The translations under genes were made by a program, and so were the position numbers. Below, one piece after another: positions 31,997 through 43,200 of a stretch of 64,000 bases of DNA. The notes below the pieces were generated by a model. That model made no database searches and had not been told where the DNA came from. It worked only from the letters and a program-made list of their open reading frames with translations. Source of the DNA: Pinus tabuliformis (lineage: Eukaryota; Streptophyta; Pinopsida; Pinales; Pinaceae). The number at the start of each line of letters is the position of its first letter. The first letter of the stretch is position 1. The DNA lies in the NCBI GenBank assembly GCA_031772625.1, contig CM062811.1:649524606-649588605 (forward strand), written 5' to 3'.

Positions 31997-34900
31997 ATGG
32001 CTAACAGATATGCACCTCTGCAGATACCAGCCAATGCTCCAGCTCTACCCCAAGACTACCAAACTAGACTCTCATTTTTTGACTCCCATGGCCCTTTGAC
32101 AGCCATCCAGCATGCTAAAAAGATGCAAGACCACTTTGAGACCTATGAAATAGATGATGACAGTGTCAGGATGAGGATCTTTGTCCAAAGCTTAACTGGG
32201 GATGTCAGAACTTGGTTTAGATCCTTAAATGCAAATTCCATTGCAACCCCTGAAGTTCTATACCAGGAATTTACCAACAGATGGGAAAAAAAGAGAGATC
32301 CGCACCATATACTTGGTGAATATAACACTATTAAAAGAGGTCCCCAAGAAACGGTTTTGGAGTATTGTGCTAGGTTTAACAACATATACAATGCTATCCC
32401 CCAGAACTTAAGGCCCCCTCCTGATTTGGCCCTTTATAACTTCCCTGATGGTTTTGATTCTGATATGGCCTATCAGTTGAGAGAAAGAGACCCTCCAACC
32501 CTTGCAGAAGCCCAAAGGGTTGCAGTCACTGTAGAAGCCAACCTAATTGCCAAAAGAAACAGGGCAAAGCTGGAAAAGAAGACTGGTTTCAAAGAAGAAC
32601 CCTCGGGTTTTGATCAAAAGTTAGATGCAATTCTAAATAGCATGAAAAGACTAGGTGAAAGAGTGGAATCAGTAGAAAGGAAATCATCATGGGAGGCACC
32701 ACAAAACATCCCTCCTAGAAACCCAAATTTTAGGAGAGTCCAGAACCCCAATATAGGAAAAACGAGTGCAGACCAAGATATCAGACCCCCTTTTCAAGAA
32801 AATTATGCAGAAACTTCCTCAGCTAAACAGCTCAATGAAGATCCTGAGATCAACTTAATAGGTCTGGATGGTAAAAGCCAGGTATTCTTAACCCAGGAGG
32901 ACCATGAGGAAGATGAAAACAAAACATTCCAAACACAATCAGGAGAATCCTTTGACTTTAAACAAGGATATGATACTGCTGTCTATGAAGTCCATAAGCA
33001 ATACAAACTAAGGAGTAGGACTGTGAATGTGAATCAGCCCGAAAAGATAAGAGAGAAACAACAATCTAAAGAAACCTTAGTCACTGAACCTAATGACAGA
33101 ACAAACTTACCTACAAAAGAAGTAGTGGTTGAGGAGGTCACTGAAATACTGCCCCCACCACAACAGTCCACGGCAGCCTCGTCCTCTCACCCTAACCCAA
33201 ACATTAATCCTCAAGACATCAATATAAGGGGCAAGTTCCAAAATCAGGATGAAATCCACCAAGAAGATCTAGTGAACAGAGAAAGAACTGCTACCCGTGA
33301 CTCAAAAATCCAAATTGATAAACCTTTTGACCTAGGAACAGAGATTGGCAAGTTAAAGGTAGCAATCCCCCTTTCAGAGCTAGCCAAGCATGACATATAC
33401 AAACAACAGATCAAAAAATCCCTTCAGCTCACCAATAGCAAAGATGATGTAAATGTGCTAGACGACACTCCAGAATTGCTGTTTGGCCCAGAGGTAGATG
33501 GAAAAACAGTAGTCACAGGGGTTTTACCTTTTTATCTCAGCTTGCATATTCATGATAAAATACTGCATAATGCAATGTTTGACTCAGGTGCCTCTCACAA
33601 CCTTATGCCAAAAGCGGTCATGGAAAGATTAAACTTAGACATCACAAGACCATACAAAGACCTGTTTTCTTTTGATTCTAGTCAAGTCAAATGCTTGGGC
33701 CTAATTAAGGATTTATGTGTGTCCTTGGTTCAATTTCCCAACAAGACCATTTTAATGGATGTTGTTGTTGCTGATATCCCACCCAAATATGGGATGCTCT
33801 TATCAAGATCATGGGGAGCGAAACTCCAAGGCTCCCTGCAATTAGATATGTCATATGCAACCATTTCTGTCTTTGGGCAACCAAAAAGACTTTATAGGGA
33901 AACACTCATGAAGTATATGGTCAGCAGTGAAGAAAAGCCTCAAAATTTTCCAATATATGCTGTCCATTCGGACATAGACTCCTTCATCCTCTTCAATAAC
34001 AGCGCAAGCTTCTCAAACAATGACATTAAGACCGAAACACTCATACAAGAACAAAACATTGATCAAACAAGTAGCACCTGCCAAATCTCAATTAGCCCAA
34101 CAATACCCATTAACCCTCCCCTAGTTGTCAAAGATTGTCAAACAAATGAGGAAATTATCCTAGGAGACAAATGGGAAAAGAAACCTCAACTCATGCTCAC
34201 ATTGCCATCCCATGAAAAGAATGTTAAATCTCCTATTCAGCAAAATAGTCTGTGGGTCCTAGAGTTTGATGGCTCGGTTAACAAGTTAGGGGCAGGAGCT
34301 GGAGTATGGATACATAACAAAGAGAAAGGCTATGCAGAAGGTAGAGCTTACAGATTGAACTTTAAATGCACTAACAACATGGCAGAATATGAAGCTCTGC
34401 TACTAGGCCTCAAGATTGCAAAATCATTACAAGCACATAGCCTCTCAATCATGGGGGACTCTGATCTAATAATTCAACAAGTGAGAGGAAATTTTGTTAC
34501 CAATGACAAAAGATTGAGGTCCTATAGGTCTGCTGTAATTGAAATACTAGAGACTTTCTCCGAGTTCGTTATCACAAAGATTCCAAGGGGCCACAATCTC
34601 CATGCTCACAGCTTGGCAACATTTGCCAGCACCTTCAAATTCCCACTACAACCCAACAATTGTTTCACAGCAGAGGTCAAATATAGGCCTTCTATTCCAA
34701 ACAATGTCAAAGAGTGGCAAGTATTTGAGAATGACATGCAGATAAACAACTTTTTAACCTTGCAACAAGAGTTTACAGGATTAAATATTGACCTTGAGAC
34801 AGCAAGTCAATCTCAAATAGTTGACGGAGCAAGTCAATCACAATTACAGTTTCAACAGTCTGCCCACCCAATGTCACCTAGAACAGCAAAACAACTACTC

Positions 34901-37897
34901 AGTCCAACCATTTTCAACAAAGAAAACATTCAGCAAATTCACCAAATTGACTGTGAAGAGCTGAGCAACGCTGAAGATGAAATCATACAACTCAAAGACA
35001 ATCTTCTTCCAGCAGGCCTTACCCCTCTAGAGGATATTTTTGACTCAAATGATGTCCCCAGGAAACCAAAGATGCAGCCATTAGATGCAACAATTGAAGA
35101 AGGTAACATTGGTACCACTGACAAGCCTAAAATAATAAAGCTATCTGCTGCTTTGCCCCCTGACCAAAAACCCAAATATGTTGATCTCTTTAAAGAGTTC
35201 CAAGATGTCTTTGCCTGGGGTTATGAAGACTTGAAGTCTTATGATACCTCTGTTATCCAGCACACCATTCCCCTCAAGCCTAATCAAAAACCATTCAAAC
35301 AGAAACTGAGAAGAATCAATCCTGTGCTTCTTCCTTCCATTGAAAAAGAATTACAAAAAATGTTCAAAGCTGGTATCATAGCACCAATCAGGTTTTCTGA
35401 GTGGATTTCAAATTTGGTCCCTACAAGAAAGAAAACTGGTGAGATTAGACTTTGTGTAGACTTAAGGAATCTGAATCAAGTATCACTCAAAGATAACTAC
35501 CCCTTACCCAAAATGGATCACATCCTTCAGAGGGTAGTAGGGGCTTCAAGGATATCACTGTTGGATGGTTTCTCAGGTTTCAATCAAATCCTGGTACACC
35601 CTGATGATCAAGACAAAACTGCATTTACTACCCCATGGGGAACTTTCAAGTATGTGAAGATGCCCTTTGGATTGAAAAACGCAGGGGCAACATTTCAGAG
35701 AGCAATGGACATTGCTTTTGCAAAGGAAATTCATGATTTCTTGGTCATTTACTTAGATGACCTTACACCCTTTTCAAAATCTGACCAAGAACACTTGAAA
35801 CACCTGAGACAAATCTTCATAACATGCAGGAAATATGGTATTTCCTTAAACCCCAAGAAGTCATTATTTGGCTTAGAAGAAGGGAAACTTCTAGGACACA
35901 TCATTTCGAAAGATGGCATAAGAATTGATCCAGATAGGATACAAGCTATCCTACAAATGCCTCACCCAAGGAATGTCAAGGAGCTGCAAGGATTCTTAGG
36001 AAAAATCAACTTTTTGAGAAGGTTTATCCCAAATTTAGCAGAGTTAATCAGATTACTAAACAATATGCTAAAGAAGGATTCAAAGGTCAAATGGTCTGTT
36101 GAAGCAAAACAAGCTTTTGAAAGTATAAAATTGGCCTTGACTCAAACCCCAGTGTTAACTAACCCTCAGTTTGACAGAGACTTCATCATTTTCTCTTTTG
36201 CTTCCCAACATACTATTGCTGCTGTTTTATTACAGAAAGATGACCAAGGGAATGAAAAGCCCATTGCTTTTTTCAGCAGAGCTCTTAGAGATGCCCCCCT
36301 AAAGTACCAAATAATGGAAAAACAAGCCTATGCCTTAATCAAAGCTATCAAAGACTTTAGGATTTACATCCTTTACTCCCATATTGTGGCTTATGTACCA
36401 AGTCCTATTGTCAAAGACATTCTCACACAGGAAAACTTAGAGGGAAGAAGAGGAAAATGGATTGCAAACATACTTGAATTTGACATTGAAATAAAGCCTA
36501 CAAAGCTGATAAAAGGGCAAGGTTTGGCCAAGTTAATGACAGAAGCAAATTTCCGAGCCTTAGATATTAACCAACTGGACAGTGAAACAGAGCTGGCGAC
36601 TCCAAAGATCAATGTAGCCTTTGAACAATCTCCTTGGTACTCTGATGTCTGTTATGTGTTACAAAACCTGTGTGCTCCCCCAGGGCTGTCCAGAACTAAG
36701 TCTAGGTTCTTAAAAATGAAAACATCTAAGTTTTGTGTGATAGATGAGAATCTACTCTGGAAAAACCATGAAGGTATTTTGCTGCACTGTCTTCTTGAGA
36801 GTGAAACTGACAATATCATGCAAGAATTCCATGCTGGAGACTGTGGTGGACATTTGTACTGGAAGTCCACTGTAGACAAGATATTAAGGGCTGGTTATTA
36901 CTGGCCCACTATGTTCTCTGATTTGAAGAAATTCACAACATCGTGCCACAAGTGCCAACTGTTTGAAGGCAAAAGACAGTTGCTGCCACTTCCTTTGAGG
37001 CCCATTGCAACAGAGAGACCTTTTCAACAATGGGGTTTGGATTTCATTGGAGAAATTCATCCCTCATCTTCAGGACAACACAGATGGATTCTAACAGCAA
37101 CAGACTACTTCACCAAGTGGATTGAAGCTGCCCCATGCAGACAAGCAAATGATTCAGTAATCATTCAATTTTTGGAGAACAATATACTGGCTAGATTTGG
37201 CTGCCCAGACAAGATAATAACAGACAATGCTGCTGCCTTCAGATCCAAGAAAATGGTGAACTTCTGCCATAAATTTCACATTACTTTGGGCCATTCTACA
37301 GCTTACTATCCTCAAGGAAATGGTCTTGCTGAATCATCAAACAAAAGCCTGATAAATATCATAAAGAAAGTGCTAGAAGAGAACAAAAAGAACTGGCATA
37401 AGAAACTAGTAAATGCTTTATGGGCAGACAGATTAACCACTAAAAGATCAATTGGGACCAGCCCATATGAGTTAGTCTATGGATTAGAGGCCAGATTTCC
37501 TTCATCACTAGGAGTGCCGGTTATGAAACTTCTGCAAGAAAGTCAAGCAGAGCCAAATGACATGCAAAGAAGGATTAACCAGATAATCTGTTTACAGCAG
37601 ACCAGAGAGCAAGTTTTCAGCAGAGTGCAGATACTACAAGAGAAACTGAAAAAGGCCTTTGATAGACGAACCAAAGCAGAAGATTTCAATGTAAGGGACA
37701 AAGTTTTAAAGTGGGATGCAAGAAGAGAAGAGAAAGGAAAACATGGGAAGTTTGATTCTTTATGGAAAGGACCATTTGCTGTCCAAGCAGTACAAGGTAA
37801 TAACACCTACTTCCTAAAAAGTTTGACTGTAACTGAACTGGATGAAGGCCCTGTCAATGGCAGGATGCTGAAGCACTATTTTGACTGTTCACTATGA
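31997..37897 (+). CDS. gag-pol: Intact Gag-Pol polyprotein, 1966 aa
   Basis: One unbroken frame. Gag domain about residues 25-190 (LTGDVRTWFRSLN; LEYCARFNNIYNAIP); no CCHC knuckle is seen. Protease with D529-S-G-A. Then, unusually, an extra RNase H-like domain at about 750-885 before RT: D758 (LEFDGSVNKLGAGAG), E797 (NNMAEYEALLLGL), D821 (MGDSDLII), with His871 (HNLHAHSLA) where the last catalytic Asp is expected. RT about 1080-1270 with D1190 (LLDGFSGFNQI) and YLDD at D1254-D1255. The usual RNase H follows at about 1395-1500, but its first Asp is lost (FSFASQHTIAAVLL). Integrase: a zinc module (CGGHLYWKS, then CHKC), D1682, D1743 and E1779, a perfect D-D-35-E, then a C-terminal domain to the end. 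All enzymes for a replication cycle are present. Gag and Pol are fused without a stop or frameshift, so their ratio must be controlled otherwise. Confidence 0.93.
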   Translation: MANRYAPLQIPANAPALPQDYQTRLSFFDSHGPLTAIQHAKKMQDHFETYEIDDDSVRMRIFVQSLTGDVRTWFRSLNANSIATPEVLYQEFTNRWEKKRDPHHILGEYNTIKRGPQETVLEYCARFNNIYNAIPQNLRPPPDLALYNFPDGFDSDMAYQLRERDPPTLAEAQRVAVTVEANLIAKRNRAKLEKKTGFKEEPSGFDQKLDAILNSMKRLGERVESVERKSSWEAPQNIPPRNPNFRRVQNPNIGKTSADQDIRPPFQENYAETSSAKQLNEDPEINLIGLDGKSQVFLTQEDHEEDENKTFQTQSGESFDFKQGYDTAVYEVHKQYKLRSRTVNVNQPEKIREKQQSKETLVTEPNDRTNLPTKEVVVEEVTEILPPPQQSTAASSSHPNPNINPQDINIRGKFQNQDEIHQEDLVNRERTATRDSKIQIDKPFDLGTEIGKLKVAIPLSELAKHDIYKQQIKKSLQLTNSKDDVNVLDDTPELLFGPEVDGKTVVTGVLPFYLSLHIHDKILHNAMFDSGASHNLMPKAVMERLNLDITRPYKDLFSFDSSQVKCLGLIKDLCVSLVQFPNKTILMDVVVADIPPKYGMLLSRSWGAKLQGSLQLDMSYATISVFGQPKRLYRETLMKYMVSSEEKPQNFPIYAVHSDIDSFILFNNSASFSNNDIKTETLIQEQNIDQTSSTCQISISPTIPINPPLVVKDCQTNEEIILGDKWEKKPQLMLTLPSHEKNVKSPIQQNSLWVLEFDGSVNKLGAGAGVWIHNKEKGYAEGRAYRLNFKCTNNMAEYEALLLGLKIAKSLQAHSLSIMGDSDLIIQQVRGNFVTNDKRLRSYRSAVIEILETFSEFVITKIPRGHNLHAHSLATFASTFKFPLQPNNCFTAEVKYRPSIPNNVKEWQVFENDMQINNFLTLQQEFTGLNIDLETASQSQIVDGASQSQLQFQQSAHPMSPRTAKQLLSPTIFNKENIQQIHQIDCEELSNAEDEIIQLKDNLLPAGLTPLEDIFDSNDVPRKPKMQPLDATIEEGNIGTTDKPKIIKLSAALPPDQKPKYVDLFKEFQDVFAWGYEDLKSYDTSVIQHTIPLKPNQKPFKQKLRRINPVLLPSIEKELQKMFKAGIIAPIRFSEWISNLVPTRKKTGEIRLCVDLRNLNQVSLKDNYPLPKMDHILQRVVGASRISLLDGFSGFNQILVHPDDQDKTAFTTPWGTFKYVKMPFGLKNAGATFQRAMDIAFAKEIHDFLVIYLDDLTPFSKSDQEHLKHLRQIFITCRKYGISLNPKKSLFGLEEGKLLGHIISKDGIRIDPDRIQAILQMPHPRNVKELQGFLGKINFLRRFIPNLAELIRLLNNMLKKDSKVKWSVEAKQAFESIKLALTQTPVLTNPQFDRDFIIFSFASQHTIAAVLLQKDDQGNEKPIAFFSRALRDAPLKYQIMEKQAYALIKAIKDFRIYILYSHIVAYVPSPIVKDILTQENLEGRRGKWIANILEFDIEIKPTKLIKGQGLAKLMTEANFRALDINQLDSETELATPKINVAFEQSPWYSDVCYVLQNLCAPPGLSRTKSRFLKMKTSKFCVIDENLLWKNHEGILLHCLLESETDNIMQEFHAGDCGGHLYWKSTVDKILRAGYYWPTMFSDLKKFTTSCHKCQLFEGKRQLLPLPLRPIATERPFQQWGLDFIGEIHPSSSGQHRWILTATDYFTKWIEAAPCRQANDSVIIQFLENNILARFGCPDKIITDNAAAFRSKKMVNFCHKFHITLGHSTAYYPQGNGLAESSNKSLINIIKKVLEENKKNWHKKLVNALWADRLTTKRSIGTSPYELVYGLEARFPSSLGVPVMKLLQESQAEPNDMQRRINQIICLQQTREQVFSRVQILQEKLKKAFDRRTKAEDFNVRDKVLKWDARREEKGKHGKFDSLWKGPFAVQAVQGNNTYFLKSLTVTELDEGPVNGRMLKHYFDCSL

Positions 37898-38156
37898 TAA
37901 AAATTCAGAGGTTCATTGTATATATGCAGTTGTACATATTCCTTTCTGATTTAAATTGTATAAAGAGGTTTTCCCATATGCTGCACCTAGCAGCAACAGG
38001 CAGATAGAATCAGAGGTTCTCCAAGAAAGAAGCACACTATTTTGACAGACTATATGCAGCAGATTTTAAAGACAAAGATGGGCAGTCAAGCAACAAGGCA
38101 ATCTGACCTGCTGTTCTTGGTCTTTCAAAAGAAAAACCATCCCCATGTGGAGCCAC
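37898..38156 (+). other. Short spacer before 3' LTR, weak polypurine tract
   Basis: No gene. A purine tract should sit directly before the LTR, but the last bases read CATGTGGAGCCAC. The nearest clear purine runs are AAAAGAAAAA at about 38129 and AAGAAAGAAG at about 38023. Confidence 0.5.
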
Positions 38157-39562
38157 TGTTGGATACCTATAGTAATAGGTTTCATATTTCATGATTGGCA
38201 AGAGAAAAGCCAAATATGCTCTGCTCTGGTATCCCAAAGATCCCATATTTCCCAGGAAATCAGAGGTGTGTGAAGTGTTTCAAGTATTAAGAACCTTATT
38301 TCAAATTTTGTGGATGATTCAACAGTCTAATCTGGATCATGCCATGTTTCAATTTTGTGTTGTAGAATAGAGAAAGAGGTCTGTCCAAACAGCTTAATCT
38401 TGGCAGACAAGTAGTTCAGGCAGAGAAGCAAAGGTTCCCAAAAGTTTAATCTGGGACCTTGGAAGACATAAGGGTAGAAGTAGATAGAGAGAAAAGGAAA
38501 AAGCCAAAGAAAAGAAAAGGCAATTGAGGGTTGCAAGTCCAAGTGCCCCTCCAAGAAGAAACAAAAAATGCTAGGAAAATAGTTGGGTAGGCAGTTGTGG
38601 TTGCAGAAAGAATATGATCACCATTACACAAGTATCAATAGGTCTCTTGCCATGGCAATTGATCTATCAGCAAACAAAGTGGTGAATTCCATGAAATTAC
38701 AGCAAAGAGCATCACTAACTTCTTCTCTTTCCCTCTCTACTCCATCACTAACACCCCCTTTCTAAATTCCCCTCCTTCATTCATATTAACTCCTAATTCT
38801 ACTATATAACATCCCTTATCTTACCCCCACCCCTAATATTATTAACACTAAGGTGTATAAAACCCCAAATCTTATGTATATTCCCTCCCCTAGGCATAAT
38901 AGCCGTGTATTTTTCAAAAGGGACCAAATGGCATCTGGCCACTTTGGTGAACCTATTCCACCCTATTTCCCCTTTGCTGCAAGTCAATTTGCCTTCAACT
39001 CACCTCTGCATTGCTAAAACCCACTTTCCAAACCCATTTTGCCTATAAAACCTTTGCAAAGATCAAATGCCCGCCTCTGGCACGTTTCCCAATCCTACCG
39101 CATTGTGGTTTAATCAAAACATTTGCAAAACCCACATAAAACCCATAAAATTTGATTTTTCCGCCCACAATATCAGACGCGCTTGTTTCCCCTCCGCCAG
39201 CCGTCGGATCAAGCCCACCAGATCCGACGGCCTACAGCAATATCGGAGCGCCTCCCGTGACCGCACGTTAACTTCCGGGGAAGTGACGTTGCGCCTTGTC
39301 ACGCCTCCTCCACGCGTCGGGCGTTAAACCATCTCGGAGCCCGCTCTGACACCCTCCGCGCCGTACCTTAACCGCCCCGGGAGACTGCGACGGTTAAGGC
39401 CTTAACCGTGACCGTTGCACGTTAACCGCTGCCTACCCGCCGCTAATTCACCGCCACGTCTTTCCCTGCCCGTACCCGCTTACGTTATTGGCCCACCTCA
39501 CTGCTGACTGGGCTGCCACCTCGCCGCACCTTTGACCAGTCGCCCACTGCCACGTCGCCCGA

Positions 39563-39618
39563 TGACGTCAGCTGACGTCACCTCACCATGACCCACCAAT
39601 GACGTCATGCTGACGTCA
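39563..39618 (+). promoter_or_regulatory. Four TGACGTCA motifs, 3' LTR
   Basis: Perfect TGACGTCA palindromes at 39563, 39573, 39600 and 39611. The first pair lies in the 37-bp segment missing from the 5' LTR. Short repeats on either side make slippage or template switching during reverse transcription a likely cause of the difference. Confidence 0.55.
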
Positions 39619-40232
39619 GCAGAAAAAAGCGCCAAATGGTAAAATGACCCATATTTACCAAATTTTCCCGTGTTTTTACCATTTTCACTGTGTTTTTTAC
39701 TGAGCGCTCTGCTTGACCGTTTGAGCTCGAATTTTCGCCAACCAGCCGATTAGCCCGGGCGACCTCCTCAAAAAGCAACCGTGCACCTGTGTTTCAACCT
39801 CTGCTCGTCGAATTACAGGTATTTAGACCATTTCGCCCTCCATACGACCTTCATTAAGCTCAAAATTGCTCACAGGGATAATAGAACCATAAAGACTAGA
39901 TTTACACCGTTCATTCCCCTTCATTCATCCAGCATTGTCATTGTGAGGGCCAAGAAACACCGGCAGAGCTCTAGAAACCTGCAATTCCCATTAAACCTCT
40001 GTAATTCTGCGTTTTCCCGGCAGAATTGCTAATAGACATAATTCACCCTGTCAGAGAGTTCAGTTACACCACAGAGAAGTTCTGTCACTAGACTCCAGTA
40101 GTATTTCAATTGCTACTGAGAGAATTCCCCTTGAACATTCAAAACCTCAAACTGTTTCCACAGAAGACTGCCTCCAGACTGTGTTTTCACCATTCCACCT
40201 GTCCACCTGCAATTCTTGCAACTTAAAGAGCT

Positions 40233-43200
40233 ATGGAGACCCCTATTGCACTCAATATTAGGCCCATCAATGCACCTCACCAAGAACTAGCGTGGAAAGC
40301 CCTGGGAGACATGGACTACCAAATGCTGGATTGGTTTCCCATGGGAACCAAGTATAATGTGCTAATGCTGAATGAACTAAGAGCCCAGCACCTCAGTGGA
40401 GCAGATATCTTGGGAATTTGGGAGTCAAATTTGCCCATATACAACCTTCCCCAAGTCAATCCAATGCCAGAGCTCATTTACAGCTGCCAGGAATGCTATG
40501 ACCCCAGCCAGAGGGCAGTCATAAGCCCCACAGGCTTAGTCCTGTTCCAGATCACCCCAGAGAGCATAAACCAGATGCTGCGCTTCAATACAGCCAAGAA
40601 GTTGACCCCTCTATCTATGCAGAATCTGATAAACAGAGGGAGCAAGCTGTCCAGTGACCAGATTGTCAAAATCAACCAACTGTTTGTCACACCGGGCTCT
40701 GAAACAGTCAGAACCCCTCCTATTGGGTATCATTATCTGAATGAGTTGGGCAGAATGCTGGTGGACCTAATTAGCTATGTCCTAGGGTTCAGGGGGCTGG
40801 AAGATGTAGATGAAAGTATAATGGCAATGCTGTCTATATTTGCCCCGGGTAAGCCTCCAGCTGTGCAGTATGATTATGCAACTTACATAGCAGAGAAAAT
40901 CCATGAGCAGTTCATGAATTTGAAAAGGGAGAGACTGTTCAGGTACTCCTCCTATATATATCATTTATTCCTTTTCTACCAGCCAGATACCTTCTTAGTT
41001 CCTTTGAGGCCACTCAATGCCCAAGGAATCCCAAGATCAGTTGTTTTCTGGACCTCTGTTTTTCATTCTACCTCAGTATCACCCTATACATACTATGAGT
41101 TTATTGATTTATTTGTTCATCCAGCCCTAACAGCTCTGCAAGGTACTCCTCCTCCTAGATTAACCGATGATATGAAGAGGATTCTACATTTGAACAAATC
41201 TTATAATATTGGCAACTGGTACTTCTACCAGAACCACACAGTCATTAGGATATATGGCTGTGAATTGAACCCATTTAGGTTGCCAAGGTATGTCCCCATG
41301 AGGCTTTTTGCCTTAGAATATTTCAGGCAGTTTGGGAACTCAGATTACCTTCACTTTCAGAGTAGAAACAAGAAGTCACAATTGAAGGTAAGAAACCAGC
41401 TAGGTTCCTTCCTATATAACAGGAAAGAGGAAGGGTGGAAAGAGGCACACATCATCCTGGAAGGCCTCAGATTGCAGACCAGTTTTGAATGGATTCCCTA
41501 TGACCCCAATCATTCTATCTCCCTCAGAAGAATTAGATACAAATTGGGCAACTATGCACATAAAAGACAACCTGAAATTGAAAAGTATGCCAATGCACTA
41601 GATTGGGAAGAGGGCACACTAGTAGAACAAGTCACTGAGGTAGAATTACTTGAGAAAGAGGCTAGGAATGTGCAAAAAGAAGCTGACTTGGAAACTTGTG
41701 GACAGGTGCCCCTCTCCTACAGAAAGCAAATTGGAACAGCTGCTAAATCTTCAGCAGCACAACAGCCAACTGCTGAAAAGACACCCCAGGCAGCAAGCAA
41801 AGACAAAGGAAAACAGGTGGAACAGCCACCTGTATTGACAGAAGAACAAGTTGACACCTTGCTACAGCAGCAAGAAGAAATGGAAGAGCAAGAACTGGGG
41901 CAGCAACAAGAAAAAGCACAGTCCAGTGAACAGCAGCCCTTGCAGCAGGAAAAGGGGACAGATTTACCTAGTAACACTGAGCAGCAGCCCCAAACAGAGG
42001 TGCCTCCCAGGACAGACACCAATGTAGACACCTCGGTCCTCCAAACACCACAGAAGGAGGACTTGACCAGGAAAAGGGAGAGAGAGACCCCCCAGACCTC
42101 ATCCTTCATCAGAGGAGAGAAGAGACAAAGACTGAATGACTCCCAAGAGGAGGACATAGCAGTAAGGCAAGCCATGGGCATGGGCCCACCCAGTGGAGAA
42201 ATTTCGGCCAGCTCATCTCAGCGTGGACATGACATGACTATGGGAGGAGAGGTCAGCTCCTCCGGTCAACATAGAGAGGAGCAGTCAAGTATAAAGCAGC
42301 AGTTCATTGACATCAAAAGGAGGAGTGATCCCATAAAAGTGCAGCTCTATGATCACTTGTTAAAACTAGCTCCTAGCAACCAACAGAGACTCATGTCTGC
42401 TTTCGATGTGAGCGAAGGCAAAATGATAATGAGCCACTTCATGCCCACAACGTTGCATCCTCAGACCACCTCGGACTATCTAAGAACCAACATGGAGGTT
42501 CTTGCCAAAGACATACACCCTATGGACAAGATTGAATTACATAAGCAAACCGGTGAAATGGTGTATGCCTCCCTGGCAGATGAGACATTGGAGAATTATA
42601 AACTAAAGAGCAGCCTGGATAACACAGCTTCTCAGCTGGAGTTAGAAAGAGCATCATCACAAGCCAAGGACAATAGGATCAAGTCCTTGGAAGAGGTAAT
42701 TATAGAGATAGGGCATGATCCTAAAGATGTCAAAGGCATCCAAGAACTTCTGAAGATAAGGGATGCAGACATGGCAGCCCTAAGAAAGAAAATCAAACTC
42801 CCGGCCACCATCCATCCACAAACAGATGAAGTTGCCCAGCAAAGGCAAGAAAAGGATACTACAGACCTGCTGGTATCCCTATACAAAGAGCTGGTTAGGA
42901 CTCAAGACCAGCTAGGACAAACTGAAGCTGCAAAGGCAGCACTACAAGAAGCACTGAAGCAAAGAGAAGAGGGCCAACCCTCCCAGCCTCCTCCTGTGAT
43001 AATAAATCTTGAGGAAGTCCCTCCAAAGACTACTCCTCCTCCGCAGCAAACAGAAGCTACAGCACCAACTACAGCGCCATCCACAACAGCAACAACTACA
43101 ACATCAGAACAGGCTGCTAGCTTAGACATGCAAAAGCTGCAAGCTGAGATCCAAGCCATGGAATCTCAAATGAAAGAGCTGGATGAGCTAAAGAAAACCT

